A stretch of DNA of 48,482 bases from a virus. Made by a program: the position numbers and the translations under genes. Positions 19,918 through 29,770 of the stretch are shown piece after piece (positions within the stretch are counted from its first letter, which is position 1; each line of letters begins with the position of its first letter). The DNA is taken from the IMG/VR virus record IMGVR_UViG_3300042567_002146, positions 1 to 48,482 of that record; one strand, 5' to 3'. The notes beneath the pieces were generated by a model, which ran no database searches, was not told the origin of the DNA, and saw only the letters and a list, made by a program, of their open reading frames with translations.

Positions 19918-22264
19918 ATGACTCAACTATCTCCAAACACAGTTGCCTATGATCAAATATACACAATCTTAACAAGGTTTATAGATCAGCATAGAAGAAA
20001 CGAATTCACTAATAATAAAGAATTCGCTGCTGAGTATCAGAGCATAATAAATTTTTTGAACACTAACTTAAGCCGGACCCTTAAGCCAATTTGATCCCTA
20101 TATAAAAGGGGAGCCACCAGTATCTGCTAAGTTTAATACCTACACAAGGAACTACTCAGACGATCTAAATATTATTGCTAAGCAACTAGACTATCTATCA
20201 GCAAAAGTAATTAACAATTTCAATATGTTTACCTCCGAAGTAGAACAAGAAAATTCTTTTATAAATAGAATAAAAAATAAGATAAAAGTTTTACAAATGT
20301 ACTCTAGCAGTCCTGCTAACGATCTTTTTTATGTAGGCAGTTCTTTCGACAGCACTGATTATATAGACTATTCTAGGATAGAAAGTACTGACATTTTACC
20401 TACAATAGATAATGGGCAAATGTCTTTGTCCAAGGTTACAACTAGTCCATGGACTCCACAAAGAGTTTTTATAGAAGAAACTTCTTCTAATGGTATAGCC
20501 GGAAATAACCACTCAGTCTATGCTTCCGCAACAGATAATCCTCCATATAGATATTTCTTTCAAGATTCACCTACCTCTAGAAATATAAATAATGTGATAG
20601 ACAATAATCCATTAACTTTTTTTGAATATGAACAAATTAATATTCCAACAGCTAGAAAACCATCAGGTAATAAGAATTTTGAATTTCAATATATTAAAAG
20701 TTTATATTCTAAAACTTCAACTGGTGAAGAAATTCAAGAAGAGTACTACGATTGGTCAACCTTTTCTGTTAATGACCTTCAACTTGTAACCGTCCTGGAA
20801 AGCGATCGCCCAGAAAAAGCAAACTTCATTAACATCATCCCTTATTTTGGAAGTAATAATTATATTTCTAAAGATATTAAAATAGAAAAAATTGAAGTTA
20901 AAAACGATTTAAATCAAGTTGAGAATATTCTTACGGAAGCAATCTATATAAGTTCAGGTCTAATACCAAGCTCCTTAGATTCTGCAAGAAGGTTTTTCTA
21001 CAAAGAAGCTAACATTAAGTTTATGGAAAGAAAAGTTAAGTCAATTAAAATATTTTTTAAACAACTTAACTATAACGATGCTAAGATTCAACATATATAT
21101 TTTGAACCAGTGAAAAGCAAGACTCGAGCAGGCGGGATTGTTGTTCCAGAAAATGTGGAATCAAATCCATTTTTTACTCAAATGAGGTTCAACCCAGACG
21201 ACCCAACAGTTGCCCCGTCATTAGGCTATCCATCTATATCATGGTCTCAAAAAATTTGGAATCATGCTCAAATAACCCCATTGTTCAATCAACCCAATTT
21301 ATTTAAATCTGAAACAAATAATAGCATTGATTTTAACATAACTCTCAAAAGGAATATACCTGTTAATACTGGGTGGACGTTAAGGGCTACAGGCACTGAC
21401 GGTAAAACTTATTATGTAACTAATAACTTTATTCTTAAATTTAAATACGATACTGTACCCACGCCTCAGTATTACCTAGAAGGATTAAGCGGGATAACCA
21501 ATACAGGAACTAACCCCACTTATTCTGGCTATATCACTGTAGTAAAACCTTATAATAATACTGTATTAGCAGAAGGTTGGATGGCCAATAAAATAACTAC
21601 CACTAATGGCATAACTACTAATGAATCTCAAGTGGAAGCTGCGGCAGTTGTAAATTGGTTTAATACAACATCTCAAGGATTTACTAAACAGCAAAAATAC
21701 GATCTATTCAAACTTAGGGTCGATAGTATTACAGCTGAATTAATAAACACTGACGCAACAAAAGTGCAAACAAAATCCTATACCATCCCATTGGAGAGGA
21801 AGTTTGATTTTATTGATGGCCAAAGAAAATCAATTTCCTTAAGAGATATAACAGTTGGGTATGAGGAGTTTTCCGATAAAGCTCAAATAGTGTCTAAGCA
21901 GTTTGATTTTAATTCCCCAATAGAGTATCTAACATTATCGGCTGAAGCAGGTTTGTCTGGACAGCTTTCAGCCAATGTTAATTTGGAATACATAAAGTAC
22001 TATATATCTTTAGATGGTGGCTCTAGCTGGATTAGGGTTTCCCCTATAGAAAGTCCATTATCTGAAGTCGGTGAAGTTCTAGCCTTTAACCAGAATGTGG
22101 ACAATACATTTAAGATCCCAGGTGTAGAATACTACAACGCTCCCACAGTGCCAGAAAATCCAAAGAGCTTAATCGTAAAAATAGATATAGAAAAACCTTC
22201 TGGAGAAAATATATCCCCAATACTTTATTCATATAAAGTTGGAGTTAAAGTGAGGAATTCATGA
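19918..22264 (+). CDS. Tail/baseplate protein, +1 recoded
   Basis: The ATG at 19918 gives 58 residues in its own frame, stopping at TGA 20092-20094. Skipping C20074 of an in-frame CGG joins it to the frame running to 22264, giving 781 residues with the junction NTNLS-GPLSQFDPYIKGE. The downstream frame also has a methionine at 20225, but the residues before it (FDPYIKGEPPVSAKFNTYT and on) read as normal protein, so a start at 20225 would cut a real domain. The N-terminus is helical; the rest is beta-rich without enzyme motifs. The end overlaps the next ATG (ATGA). Confidence 0.68.
20074..20077 (+). other. +1 recoding site CGG-A in the 781-residue tail gene
   Basis: The context is TTA AGC CGG ACC. 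The +1 frame has TAA at 20069-20071; the normal frame stops at TGA 20092-20094, so the switch is confined to about 22 bases. Skipping C20074 reads GGA CCC TTA AGC CAA TTT. The local sequence TTAAGCCGGA matches the first site (TTAAGTCGGA) in 9 of 10 bases. Confidence 0.75.
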
Positions 22265-24435
22265 CGATTTCTAAGATACAAAAAAAGAAGTTTTTAGATA
22301 ATATTTATAAGCTAATGTACTCTACGGGTACATCTACTTTTGACAAAGTGGTAAGACAGCCTAGTGAATTAGAAGTAAAAAAAGAATTTGATAATTATTT
22401 TTCGCAGAATAGAATAGGACTTCCCTTAACTAATGATATCAATGTCTTAAGGAACACGGAAACTACTAATCCAGACCTGATGAATACCTTTATGGCTAGA
22501 ACGATACTTAACCTAGAAGTATTGTACGACTCCATACATGAAAATGGCGAAGACATGATGAGTGTAGCTACCGTATTAGGGAAAAGGCTAAACTCTCTAA
22601 GGGATAAGAGAGCTGCTTTAGAAAAAAAGATAGACGACATACTTTTTGCTAACTCAAATACAAACGGATATTTTTATTCTTTTAGCGATAGCTTTGCTAA
22701 CTTAGCTAATGTAGACTTAAATCTCTCTACATGCTTTGTAGATACAGAGCATAGAAGCGCTAAACTCCCAACACTAAAAGCCAATGCCTTAGACTTCAGG
22801 GCCCCTGGTCGAATTAATTTGAGTAATATTAAATATGATATTGTATTCAATGGATCCAATGCAGTGACCCAAGCCGCACTGCCTAATGCAAATAACGTAT
22901 TTGATGGGCTTAACGACACTGTTTCGACAGTAGTTCATACATCCAGTACACTAGGTGCTTGCGCCATGGTACTGACCATCCCGTTGAATACTCCGTTTGT
23001 TGTTTCTAGCGTAGATGGTAAATTAAATACAAGTTCTGCCGTTGTAACTATAGCTGAAATAATTGGAGTTGGTGCTGCCCAAGAAGTTCAATATAGAAGA
23101 AAGCAATCTAACAGTGATTATGATAAGTTTTCTTTTAACTTTAATCCTCAAAGATCTGGTACAGTAAGAATTACTTTAATAAAATATGAACCAGATGTAA
23201 CGTATAACGATAGAACTATTGACAAATACCATTATAGGTTTGAGATAAAAGATCTAATTGTCAGTGGTCAGTACTATGACAAGGAAGGCATGTTAATTTC
23301 TTCTCCAATATCAATAGCCTCCGGCAATGACAATAAAGTTATAGATGCAGTTAGTATAGAAGCAGTTAATGCAAATCCTTCTATTGGACAAATAAACTAT
23401 TTTGTTGCAGAAAATATACCTAATGCAGTTAATGTTTCTGATTTTAACTGGGTTCCAATCTCTTCTGGTTCTTCAGCAACTGGCTTTGATCAAATCGTAT
23501 CTTTTAGTAAGTCAATAAAATATTTTAAAAGCATAAGTTCTATACCCACTGCAGGAAATATTTTCTTAAACCCAATAATTTCTTCTGGATCTCTTACGGA
23601 AATTAATCCATCAAGCTCAATCTACAGAGGAGTTGCAGTATATAGAGTAGGGACTATTGCAGAGGCTGACAGCCCATATAATCCGTATATACTAGACAGT
23701 GTAAATAGAATTAGCTTTAAGTACACGTCTTATTCAGAAGGGTTATATAGAAACTTGAATGAGTGGTCTAATCTTGTAAATACAGATTCCTCAACTACTG
23801 AAGTTTTTGATATGGGAAGTTTGGCTATAACAAATGTTCCATCCATACCTGTATCCTTGAACCTAAATGGGGTCAGTGGCTTTATGCAAACCAATTTATT
23901 GGTAGACAACGCAACTCAAGTAAATCATGTTATCTCAAAGTCTGGTGGAGCAATAGATTGGGATGTTGCAGTTTACTTAAACGGGACTAAGATAGCAGAT
24001 ATCCCAGCTGGACAAACATCCCCCACTCAAAACAGTACATGGAATCTAACAAAGGGAATAAATAAGATTGTAATAACCTTTGACGCATTAGACAGTGCTT
24101 CTGGTTCAATATCTTTAATGGATGGGGTATCTATAACAAATTATGGAACTCCTTTCTTGAACTATTATTCTTACGTAGATCCTTTTGATTTCAGAATCAA
24201 TAGGAGCGTTAATGATACAGTGTTCACTATAGATAAATATCTTGGCAATAAAGAGATACTATGTAGAAAGCAAATAAAAGATAATTCTAGATTAGTTTAT
24301 TATTCCAATAATAATAATCCAATTGAATCGATTAGATTTAGGGCAGACTTTACTAGGTCAACTAGTCCATTTGGCACACCGGTACTAGGTGGATATAGAG
24401 TAAAATTTAAAAATGGATACAATGAACTGAGTTAA
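22261..24435 (+). CDS. Tail protein, unknown family
   Basis: This encodes 724 residues, and its ATG overlaps the previous stop. The first 130 residues are helical, ending in a basic coiled segment (GKRLNSLRDKRAALEKKIDD). The remainder is beta-rich with sandwich-like domains (for example AVYLNGTKIADIPAGQ near residue 580, which resembles a carbohydrate-binding jelly roll). The helical stem and beta domains suggest a tail fibre or baseplate arm. No catalytic motif is visible. No CGG codon is in frame. Confidence 0.62.
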   Translation: MTISKIQKKKFLDNIYKLMYSTGTSTFDKVVRQPSELEVKKEFDNYFSQNRIGLPLTNDINVLRNTETTNPDLMNTFMARTILNLEVLYDSIHENGEDMMSVATVLGKRLNSLRDKRAALEKKIDDILFANSNTNGYFYSFSDSFANLANVDLNLSTCFVDTEHRSAKLPTLKANALDFRAPGRINLSNIKYDIVFNGSNAVTQAALPNANNVFDGLNDTVSTVVHTSSTLGACAMVLTIPLNTPFVVSSVDGKLNTSSAVVTIAEIIGVGAAQEVQYRRKQSNSDYDKFSFNFNPQRSGTVRITLIKYEPDVTYNDRTIDKYHYRFEIKDLIVSGQYYDKEGMLISSPISIASGNDNKVIDAVSIEAVNANPSIGQINYFVAENIPNAVNVSDFNWVPISSGSSATGFDQIVSFSKSIKYFKSISSIPTAGNIFLNPIISSGSLTEINPSSSIYRGVAVYRVGTIAEADSPYNPYILDSVNRISFKYTSYSEGLYRNLNEWSNLVNTDSSTTEVFDMGSLAITNVPSIPVSLNLNGVSGFMQTNLLVDNATQVNHVISKSGGAIDWDVAVYLNGTKIADIPAGQTSPTQNSTWNLTKGINKIVITFDALDSASGSISLMDGVSITNYGTPFLNYYSYVDPFDFRINRSVNDTVFTIDKYLGNKEILCRKQIKDNSRLVYYSNNNNPIESIRFRADFTRSTSPFGTPVLGGYRVKFKNGYNELS

Positions 24436-24437
24436 CC

Positions 24438-24830
24438 ATGGCAAAAAGTTATATAGAAATTAAAAGAATTATACAACCTCTTTATGAGAGATACAGAAAC
24501 ACCTATAGGGGTCCTAGGTCTTCTGAAAAAGAAAACCTAGAGATGGATAAGATATACATTGACTTAAAAAGATTAGATCAAAAAATAGATTATTTAAATG
24601 ATAAAGTTTATCAAGACGTAAGGGTTGTAGTAGGGCAAGTTGACCCGGAAACATCCTCTATTCACACTCCCTATGAAGATGGTTCTTACTATCTTTTTGA
24701 TGATCTTAAGTTTGAATTCTACGGTGATTCAGCAACTCCGGATTTCCTACAGATAGACACCACTTTGACTATTAGCTCCAAGATGTCAAAGATGTTACAA
24801 AAAATTAAAAGATTAGAAAAAGGACAATAG
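24438..24830 (+). CDS. Small tail-region protein, unknown
   Basis: This encodes 130 residues, two bases after the previous stop. The first 60 residues are charged and helical (coiled-coil likely around KIYIDLKRLDQKIDYLNDKV). The middle is acidic and aromatic, and the C-terminus is a basic helix (SKMSKMLQKIKRLEKGQ). It may be an adaptor or chaperone between tail parts; function unknown. Its N-terminal helical pattern resembles the start of the next protein, so the two may bind each other or share origin. Confidence 0.6.
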   Translation: MAKSYIEIKRIIQPLYERYRNTYRGPRSSEKENLEMDKIYIDLKRLDQKIDYLNDKVYQDVRVVVGQVDPETSSIHTPYEDGSYYLFDDLKFEFYGDSATPDFLQIDTTLTISSKMSKMLQKIKRLEKGQ

Positions 24831-24838
24831 GTAGTTAA

Positions 24839-26092
24839 ATGTCAGAATTTATTTATACTAAAAAAAGAACAAAACAATACAATGGTCCACTCAATAGTGA
24901 TGATCACAATGCAAGAATAGAAGAAAACTACAAAGACTTAGTATACCTTTATAATAAATATAATATATTTGACCAGAAGCTTTCTGAAGCATTTGAAAGA
25001 GTACTAAAAGATCACGTGTTTATTAATCAATATATAAAAGATATGGATGATAGAATACAGGCCCTTGAATCTAATGAGAGTCTAATCTCTATTCACTCCC
25101 TGTCTCAAATAGATGTTACTGCTACACCGGAGGGTGAGTTAACTATTCAAGCTGATGAACTACTCACCTACGATCCAGCATATAATATTGTCACCCTACC
25201 AAAGATAGATGGGTCATCTCATTCCAAGGTTAAGTTTTTCACTCCTACTGATGGTCAAGTAATTCCTGATTTTTTCGAAACTAGAATATCCAACTCACTA
25301 CCTGGCGTTGATGTCCCTGGCTGTACCTTGGACAGTAATAATATCTATAACTCTATTTTAGATAGATCAGACAAGTTCTGGAAAAGAAGTGTGATCACAG
25401 ATGCTGTATCGCCTTATGGAGCTCAGACATATGTTTATGTTAAAATCCCTTCTGAATATAGTGGCTCTAAGAAATGTAACTTTTTTAAATTAAATCCATT
25501 CCCTACATTTGGAGTAGATATTCTTTCCATAGAGTACACAACGGCCCAGGATCCAACTTTAAGCGAGACTGACACCTGGATACCCTTGAACAGAGATAGG
25601 GTCTATGACGGCGATTCAGAGGCCATAGGCAAGGTTCCACCTGGTGGCTGGAGCACCATAGGATCAGATGCTATTTTAAATTCTGGTCCTATAGCATTCT
25701 ACTTTGCCGAGCTAGATATAACAGCCATAAGATTTATTATGCGCCAAAAAAATTACTTTATTGAAAACGGAAAGTATATTTATACTTATGGTCTATCTGA
25801 CATGGACATAAGATATGATAAGTTCCTGCCTACCGGAAGAATTATATTTAAATTTGATGCCCCTCAAGGGACTTTAATTAACTCAATAACCTCAGTTACC
25901 CCTAAGATATTTAACGTATCAGAATCTTTGCTTTCTGATGTCTTTGAATATAGGGTAATATATAATGATGGGTCGGTATACTCTGAGGAAAATCCTGGAT
26001 CTTCCAATACCGTATGGATAGAAGTTACCTTAAATCAACTCCCAGATGGCACCGCCCCAGTGCTATCTGATTTAATAATAAATTATAACTAA
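24839..26092 (+). CDS. Tail fibre-like protein, unknown family
   Basis: This encodes 417 residues. An N-terminal helical stem (residues about 15-80, NYKDLVYLYNKYNIFDQKL and DMDDRIQALESNES) is followed by beta-rich domains (about 120-400) with no enzyme motif. This stem-plus-beta-domain layout is common in receptor-binding or baseplate-arm proteins. It is followed by a 57-base gap with a strong ribosome binding site for the next gene, so it may end a transcription unit. Function is inferred from position. Confidence 0.62.
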   Translation: MSEFIYTKKRTKQYNGPLNSDDHNARIEENYKDLVYLYNKYNIFDQKLSEAFERVLKDHVFINQYIKDMDDRIQALESNESLISIHSLSQIDVTATPEGELTIQADELLTYDPAYNIVTLPKIDGSSHSKVKFFTPTDGQVIPDFFETRISNSLPGVDVPGCTLDSNNIYNSILDRSDKFWKRSVITDAVSPYGAQTYVYVKIPSEYSGSKKCNFFKLNPFPTFGVDILSIEYTTAQDPTLSETDTWIPLNRDRVYDGDSEAIGKVPPGGWSTIGSDAILNSGPIAFYFAELDITAIRFIMRQKNYFIENGKYIYTYGLSDMDIRYDKFLPTGRIIFKFDAPQGTLINSITSVTPKIFNVSESLLSDVFEYRVIYNDGSVYSEENPGSSNTVWIEVTLNQLPDGTAPVLSDLIINYN

Positions 26093-26136
26093 AAATATCC
26101 ATTAGACCAATTACTATATAGTTCTAAGAGCTTATT

Positions 26137-26149
26137 TAAGGAGATTAAA
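26137..26149 (+). promoter_or_regulatory. Very strong ribosome binding site
   Basis: AAGGAG precedes ATG 26150 with about eight bases between. This is the closest match to the consensus among the structural genes and suggests high-level synthesis of the repeat protein that follows. Confidence 0.6.
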
Positions 26150-26776
26150 ATGGCCACTTTTTATGTAGGACCTAGACCAGTTCTCAAAGGTCAAACAACC
26201 GCTGGTATGGTTAATCCATATACGACAATGACAGGTAAGGCCAAGGGTACTGGCACCTATTCATACTACCCACTGTATAGTACATCCCATGTGTTAGATG
26301 GGGCACCGGATAATCACCATGTTCCTGGGTCAAACGACAGCGCTGGCAATCTATTCTTATCGCAGATTTTTACTGGATCAACTTTATATATTCACCCTTT
26401 ATCTGGAACTTTCCCAGATGGCACTGCTACATATGATGGTGCTAGATTCCGCCCAATGGAATTCAAGGGTCTTGTTGGAGCCAAGGCATTTCCAACTTCT
26501 TTTGGTCACGTTGAAAGAGAAAACGAATACAAGCTTCGTCAGTACACTTTCAAGGGTGTTGCGTCAGCAGTAGCTTTTGCTAATACCGGTCACGCTGCAA
26601 GAACAGATGCACAAGGTGCTCCAGCTTCCTATGGTTACTTTAGACCAGAAGAAGAGCATGGCGTAGCAAGTGCTAAGGTTTTCCCATCAACTTTTGGTCA
26701 AGCTAATACAGCTAGTGACTATGGAAGACAAAAAGTTCAGGAGTGGAAGGGCATCCCTTCTGCAAAAGCTTTGTAG
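26150..26776 (+). CDS. Repeat-containing structural protein, probably abundant
   Basis: This encodes 208 residues. The C-terminal half carries a degenerate repeat of about 30 residues: FKGLVGAKAFPTSFG (from 105), FKGVASAVAFANTG (134), HGVASAKVFPSTFG (170) and a last partial WKGIPSAKAL (199). The N-terminal half is rich in Gly, Thr, Tyr and Pro. There is no signal peptide or enzyme motif. A strong Shine-Dalgarno and a terminator soon after the stop suggest an abundant late protein, perhaps a decoration or capsid-associated protein. It ends the structural block. Confidence 0.65.
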   Translation: MATFYVGPRPVLKGQTTAGMVNPYTTMTGKAKGTGTYSYYPLYSTSHVLDGAPDNHHVPGSNDSAGNLFLSQIFTGSTLYIHPLSGTFPDGTATYDGARFRPMEFKGLVGAKAFPTSFGHVERENEYKLRQYTFKGVASAVAFANTGHAARTDAQGAPASYGYFRPEEEHGVASAKVFPSTFGQANTASDYGRQKVQEWKGIPSAKAL

Positions 26777-26830
26777 AATACTACAAACATAAATTACAAT
26801 AACCGTAACTGAGATTATTGGCAGGAGTAC

Positions 26831-26839
26831 TGCTATAAT
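26831..26839 (+). promoter_or_regulatory. Extended -10 promoter-like element
   Basis: TGCTATAAT matches the extended -10 consensus TGnTATAAT exactly. No good -35 lies 16-18 bases upstream (TTGGCA at 26818 is only 10 bases away), as is usual for extended -10 promoters. Transcription would begin near 26846, directly in front of a hairpin pair. Activity is inferred. Confidence 0.5.
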
Positions 26840-26846
26840 GTTTGAA

Positions 26847-26893
26847 GCGGAAATGTTGTAGGATTTCCCGCTCTGTATAGAGCGGGATTTTCT
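26847..26893 (+). terminator. Rho-independent terminator with a competing upstream hairpin
   Basis: A perfect 8-bp stem CCCGCTCT/AGAGCGGG (26867-26874 and 26879-26886, loop GTAT) is followed by ATTTTCTATTTT. Upstream, GCGGAAAT (26847-26854) can pair with ATTTCCCGC (26863-26871) with one bulge, using the left arm of the terminator. The two structures exclude each other, as in an attenuator. The terminator may simply end the structural operon. Confidence 0.6.
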
Positions 26894-26942
26894 ATTTTCC
26901 AAGCAGTTTTATAGGTTTCGATATCTTTGGATAGGAATATAA

Positions 26943-27650
26943 GTGTCAGTGTCAATTGAAGATCTCGAAAAGGTAGTTAGAGATGACATCCTACCTACGG
27001 AAGTAGCTGATATGTATTTGAGAATCTACGTTGCAGACATTGATTGGAAGCCACACCTTGGGCAATTATGGTCCAACGTTAGTGCCAAAAGCCCTGACGC
27101 AGACGCTGCTAAGGCTCAAATAAAAAAAGTTATTGCATGCACTACTTTACTACCAGCCTATGACAAGACATCATTAACTAGCCCTCCACAGAACTTACTA
27201 TTTTGGTGTGCAACTTGGGCTCAGTTCAATGAAAGAGATTGGCTTGACCTATATAAGAATGTGGTTAAGGCAGATATAGAGATTCAAAAAAATAGAAAAC
27301 AAATTCTACACCTAGGAGTCATAGACTCGGTAGACTACATACCGTTGACCAGACAAGCGTTCAATTGGATATACTCTAAGGCAGAACAAAATGATGTCAT
27401 TAATCCTGGTAATAAAGATGAGCTAGTTAAAAAGTTCCAAAATTTAGTAAAGATATACGGTGGAGCTACAATATGCAACTTGTTTAGCAAGCACCAAAAG
27501 AACATAGACAAGATCGTTAATTGGAGAAGTGGATACTTTATAGAGAAAGAAATCTACAAGATATATAACATGGAACAAATAACAAAAATCAAACAAACTG
27601 AACTCAGTAAGATTGATCCAAAACACATTAAAGCATTAGTAAAAAAATAG
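26943..27650 (+). CDS. Protein of unknown function upstream of RNR
   Basis: This encodes 235 residues from GTG 26943, which has AGGA seven bases upstream. The protein looks helical and soluble (EDLEKVVRDDILPTEVADMY at the start; a basic C-terminus ending KHIKALVKK). I recognise no family. It is the first gene after the control region and is followed after 10 bases by the ribonucleotide reductase, so it may be an early or middle gene. Function cannot be stated. Confidence 0.6.
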   Translation: MSVSIEDLEKVVRDDILPTEVADMYLRIYVADIDWKPHLGQLWSNVSAKSPDADAAKAQIKKVIACTTLLPAYDKTSLTSPPQNLLFWCATWAQFNERDWLDLYKNVVKADIEIQKNRKQILHLGVIDSVDYIPLTRQAFNWIYSKAEQNDVINPGNKDELVKKFQNLVKIYGGATICNLFSKHQKNIDKIVNWRSGYFIEKEIYKIYNMEQITKIKQTELSKIDPKHIKALVKK

Positions 27651-27660
27651 GAGAAACCCA

Positions 27661-29763
27661 ATGTCAAATGAAATCACAATACAAGAACCAACAGCTCAAC
27701 CACTAGGTGGTAAGTCATCTTTACTTTTCTCCTTTAGAATTAGTGATGATTTCCTAGAGTCATACAGAACTAAAAAAGCACCATTTGGATACAGAGATGC
27801 TGCTGGAAACTCCGTAGGAGAAATAACGTTTCTTCGCACTTACTCAAGACTAAAAGAAGACGGTACAAAAGAAACTTGGGTAGATGTTTGTGAACGCGTT
27901 ATTAATGGAATGTACTCACTACAAAAAGATCATTGTAAATCAAGCCGTCTTCCCTGGAATGACGTAAAGGCTCAAGCTAGTGCAAAAGATGCGTTCGATC
28001 GTTTGTTCAATCTAAAGTGGACACCACCTGGGCGTGGGCTATGGATGATGGGGACCAAGATTGTTAACGTTCACAAGAACTCAGCAGCTCTGCAGAACTG
28101 TGCGTTTGTCAGCACGGCAGAGATGTCTAAAAATAATCCTTCTAAACCATTTATGTTTTTGATGGAAGCTTCAATGCTTGGGGTTGGAGTTGGCTTTGAT
28201 GACAAAGGTGCGGATAAAGATTTCACTATACATAAGCCAGTAGATAAGGTGACAACAGACGTTATCGCTGACGATAGAGAGAGCTGGGCAAGAGCTACTG
28301 GAGATCTAATCAATTCCTATCTTAAGCCAGAGCAAAATACAATTGAATTTGACTACTCTTTAATCAGACCATTAGGTAGCCCAATTCAAACGTTTGGTGG
28401 TACCGCTTCAGGACCAGCTCCTTTGATCAAACTGCACAACGCCATTAGAAAAATATTCAATGGGCGTAGTGGGGAAAAACTATCTCGTAGAGATATTGCA
28501 GACATAGGTAACCTTATTGGGGTATGTGTAGTGTCGGGCAACGTTAGACGTTCAGCTGAACTTTTAATAGGAAGAATCGATGATGAAGATTTTCTTAACC
28601 TAAAAAATGCTGAAGTATTCCCTGAAAGAAACTCTTATGATTCCGAAAACCCAGGTTGGGGATGGATGTCCAATAACTCGGTAGAGGTTTCAGTTGGGCA
28701 AGACCTTTCTGCTATAGTTGACGGCATTGCCAGAAATGGTGAACCCGGAGTAATTTGGATGGACATGGCCCGCAAGTATGGCCGTTTAGCAGATCCGATC
28801 AACAACAAGGACCACAGAATTGCTGGATTTAATCCATGTGCGGAACAGTCCCTAGAGTCCTATGAGTGCTGTACTTTAGTAGAAACATATTTAGGTAGAC
28901 ATGAATCTCTAGAAGACTTTAAGCGTACGCTAAAGTTTGCTTACTTGTACGCTAAGACCGTAACTCTCCTCCCAACTCACTGGGAAGAGACAAATGCAAT
29001 CATGCAACGCAACCGTCGTATTGGTGCTTCAATGTCCGGTGTTGCAGACTTTGCTGACGCAAACGGTATGCCAGTTCTAAGAGACTGGATGGATCAAGGC
29101 TATAAGACAGTTCAAAGATATGACAATATCTATTCTGAATGGCTTGGAGTTCGTGAGTCGATCAAGATGACGACAGTAAAGCCTTCTGGAACTGTTTCAA
29201 TCTTGGCTGGAGAATCACCTGGCGTTCATTGGACTCCAGGTGGCAAGTACTTCAATAGAACAATTAGATTTTCAAATGATGACCCTATGCTTCCTTTGTT
29301 TGCAATGGCTAACTATAAGGTTGAACCAGCAGCTGAATCCCCAGATACAACTTCTGTTGTTTATTTCCCAATTAAGTCTGATGCAAGACGTGCTGAGCGT
29401 GATGTAACTATCTTTGAGAAGATGTCTTTAGCTGCGGTCGCACAAAGATACTGGTCTGATAACTCAGTTTCAGTAACTATTTCTTTTGATCCAGAAACAG
29501 AATCTCAACATGTTGGAACTGTACTGCATATGTATGATGGACAGTTAAAAACTGTATCATTTCTTCCATCAGGAAACTTTACTTACCCCCAGATGCCATA
29601 TACTCAAATTACAGAAGAAGAGTATCGTGAAGAGGGAGAGAATAAGTTGTTCCCAATAGATTTCTCTGGAGTGTATGCAGGCATGGCAGCTGATGCCATT
29701 GGGGAAAGCTATTGCACTACAGACAGCTGTGAGATAAAGTTAATTAAAGATAATATTAAATAG
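27661..29763 (+). CDS. nrdJ: Adenosylcobalamin-dependent ribonucleoside-triphosphate reductase (class II, monomeric type)
   Basis: This encodes 700 residues. It reduces ribonucleotides to deoxyribonucleotides using a vitamin B12 radical. Key residues are present: C147 in QNCAF (first redox cysteine), C393 and E395 in NPCAEQ (thiyl radical site), C404 eleven residues on (second redox cysteine), and a C-terminal shuttle pair C685/C690 (CTTDSC). The NPCAEQSLESYECC pattern and size fit the monomeric Lactobacillus leichmannii RTPR type. The gene has a good ribosome binding site (GGAGAAACCC). Unlike its neighbours it uses many CGT and CGC arginine codons, perhaps from later acquisition or for high expression. 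It supplies dNTPs together with ThyX. Confidence 0.93.
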   Translation: MSNEITIQEPTAQPLGGKSSLLFSFRISDDFLESYRTKKAPFGYRDAAGNSVGEITFLRTYSRLKEDGTKETWVDVCERVINGMYSLQKDHCKSSRLPWNDVKAQASAKDAFDRLFNLKWTPPGRGLWMMGTKIVNVHKNSAALQNCAFVSTAEMSKNNPSKPFMFLMEASMLGVGVGFDDKGADKDFTIHKPVDKVTTDVIADDRESWARATGDLINSYLKPEQNTIEFDYSLIRPLGSPIQTFGGTASGPAPLIKLHNAIRKIFNGRSGEKLSRRDIADIGNLIGVCVVSGNVRRSAELLIGRIDDEDFLNLKNAEVFPERNSYDSENPGWGWMSNNSVEVSVGQDLSAIVDGIARNGEPGVIWMDMARKYGRLADPINNKDHRIAGFNPCAEQSLESYECCTLVETYLGRHESLEDFKRTLKFAYLYAKTVTLLPTHWEETNAIMQRNRRIGASMSGVADFADANGMPVLRDWMDQGYKTVQRYDNIYSEWLGVRESIKMTTVKPSGTVSILAGESPGVHWTPGGKYFNRTIRFSNDDPMLPLFAMANYKVEPAAESPDTTSVVYFPIKSDARRAERDVTIFEKMSLAAVAQRYWSDNSVSVTISFDPETESQHVGTVLHMYDGQLKTVSFLPSGNFTYPQMPYTQITEEEYREEGENKLFPIDFSGVYAGMAADAIGESYCTTDSCEIKLIKDNIK

Positions 29764-29770
29764 GATACTT

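Larger units (their letters stand above)
26777..26942 (+). other. Intergenic control region
   Basis: These 166 bases hold no gene I can support. They contain an extended -10 promoter-like element, a terminator hairpin with an overlapping competing hairpin, and the ribosome binding site AGGA for the GTG start at 26943. The region separates the structural block from the metabolic block. Confidence 0.6.

Noticed and set aside
26818-26823. TTGGCA as the -35 of the promoter at 26831
   Set aside because: Spacing to the -10 is only 10 bases; the extended -10 explains the site better.
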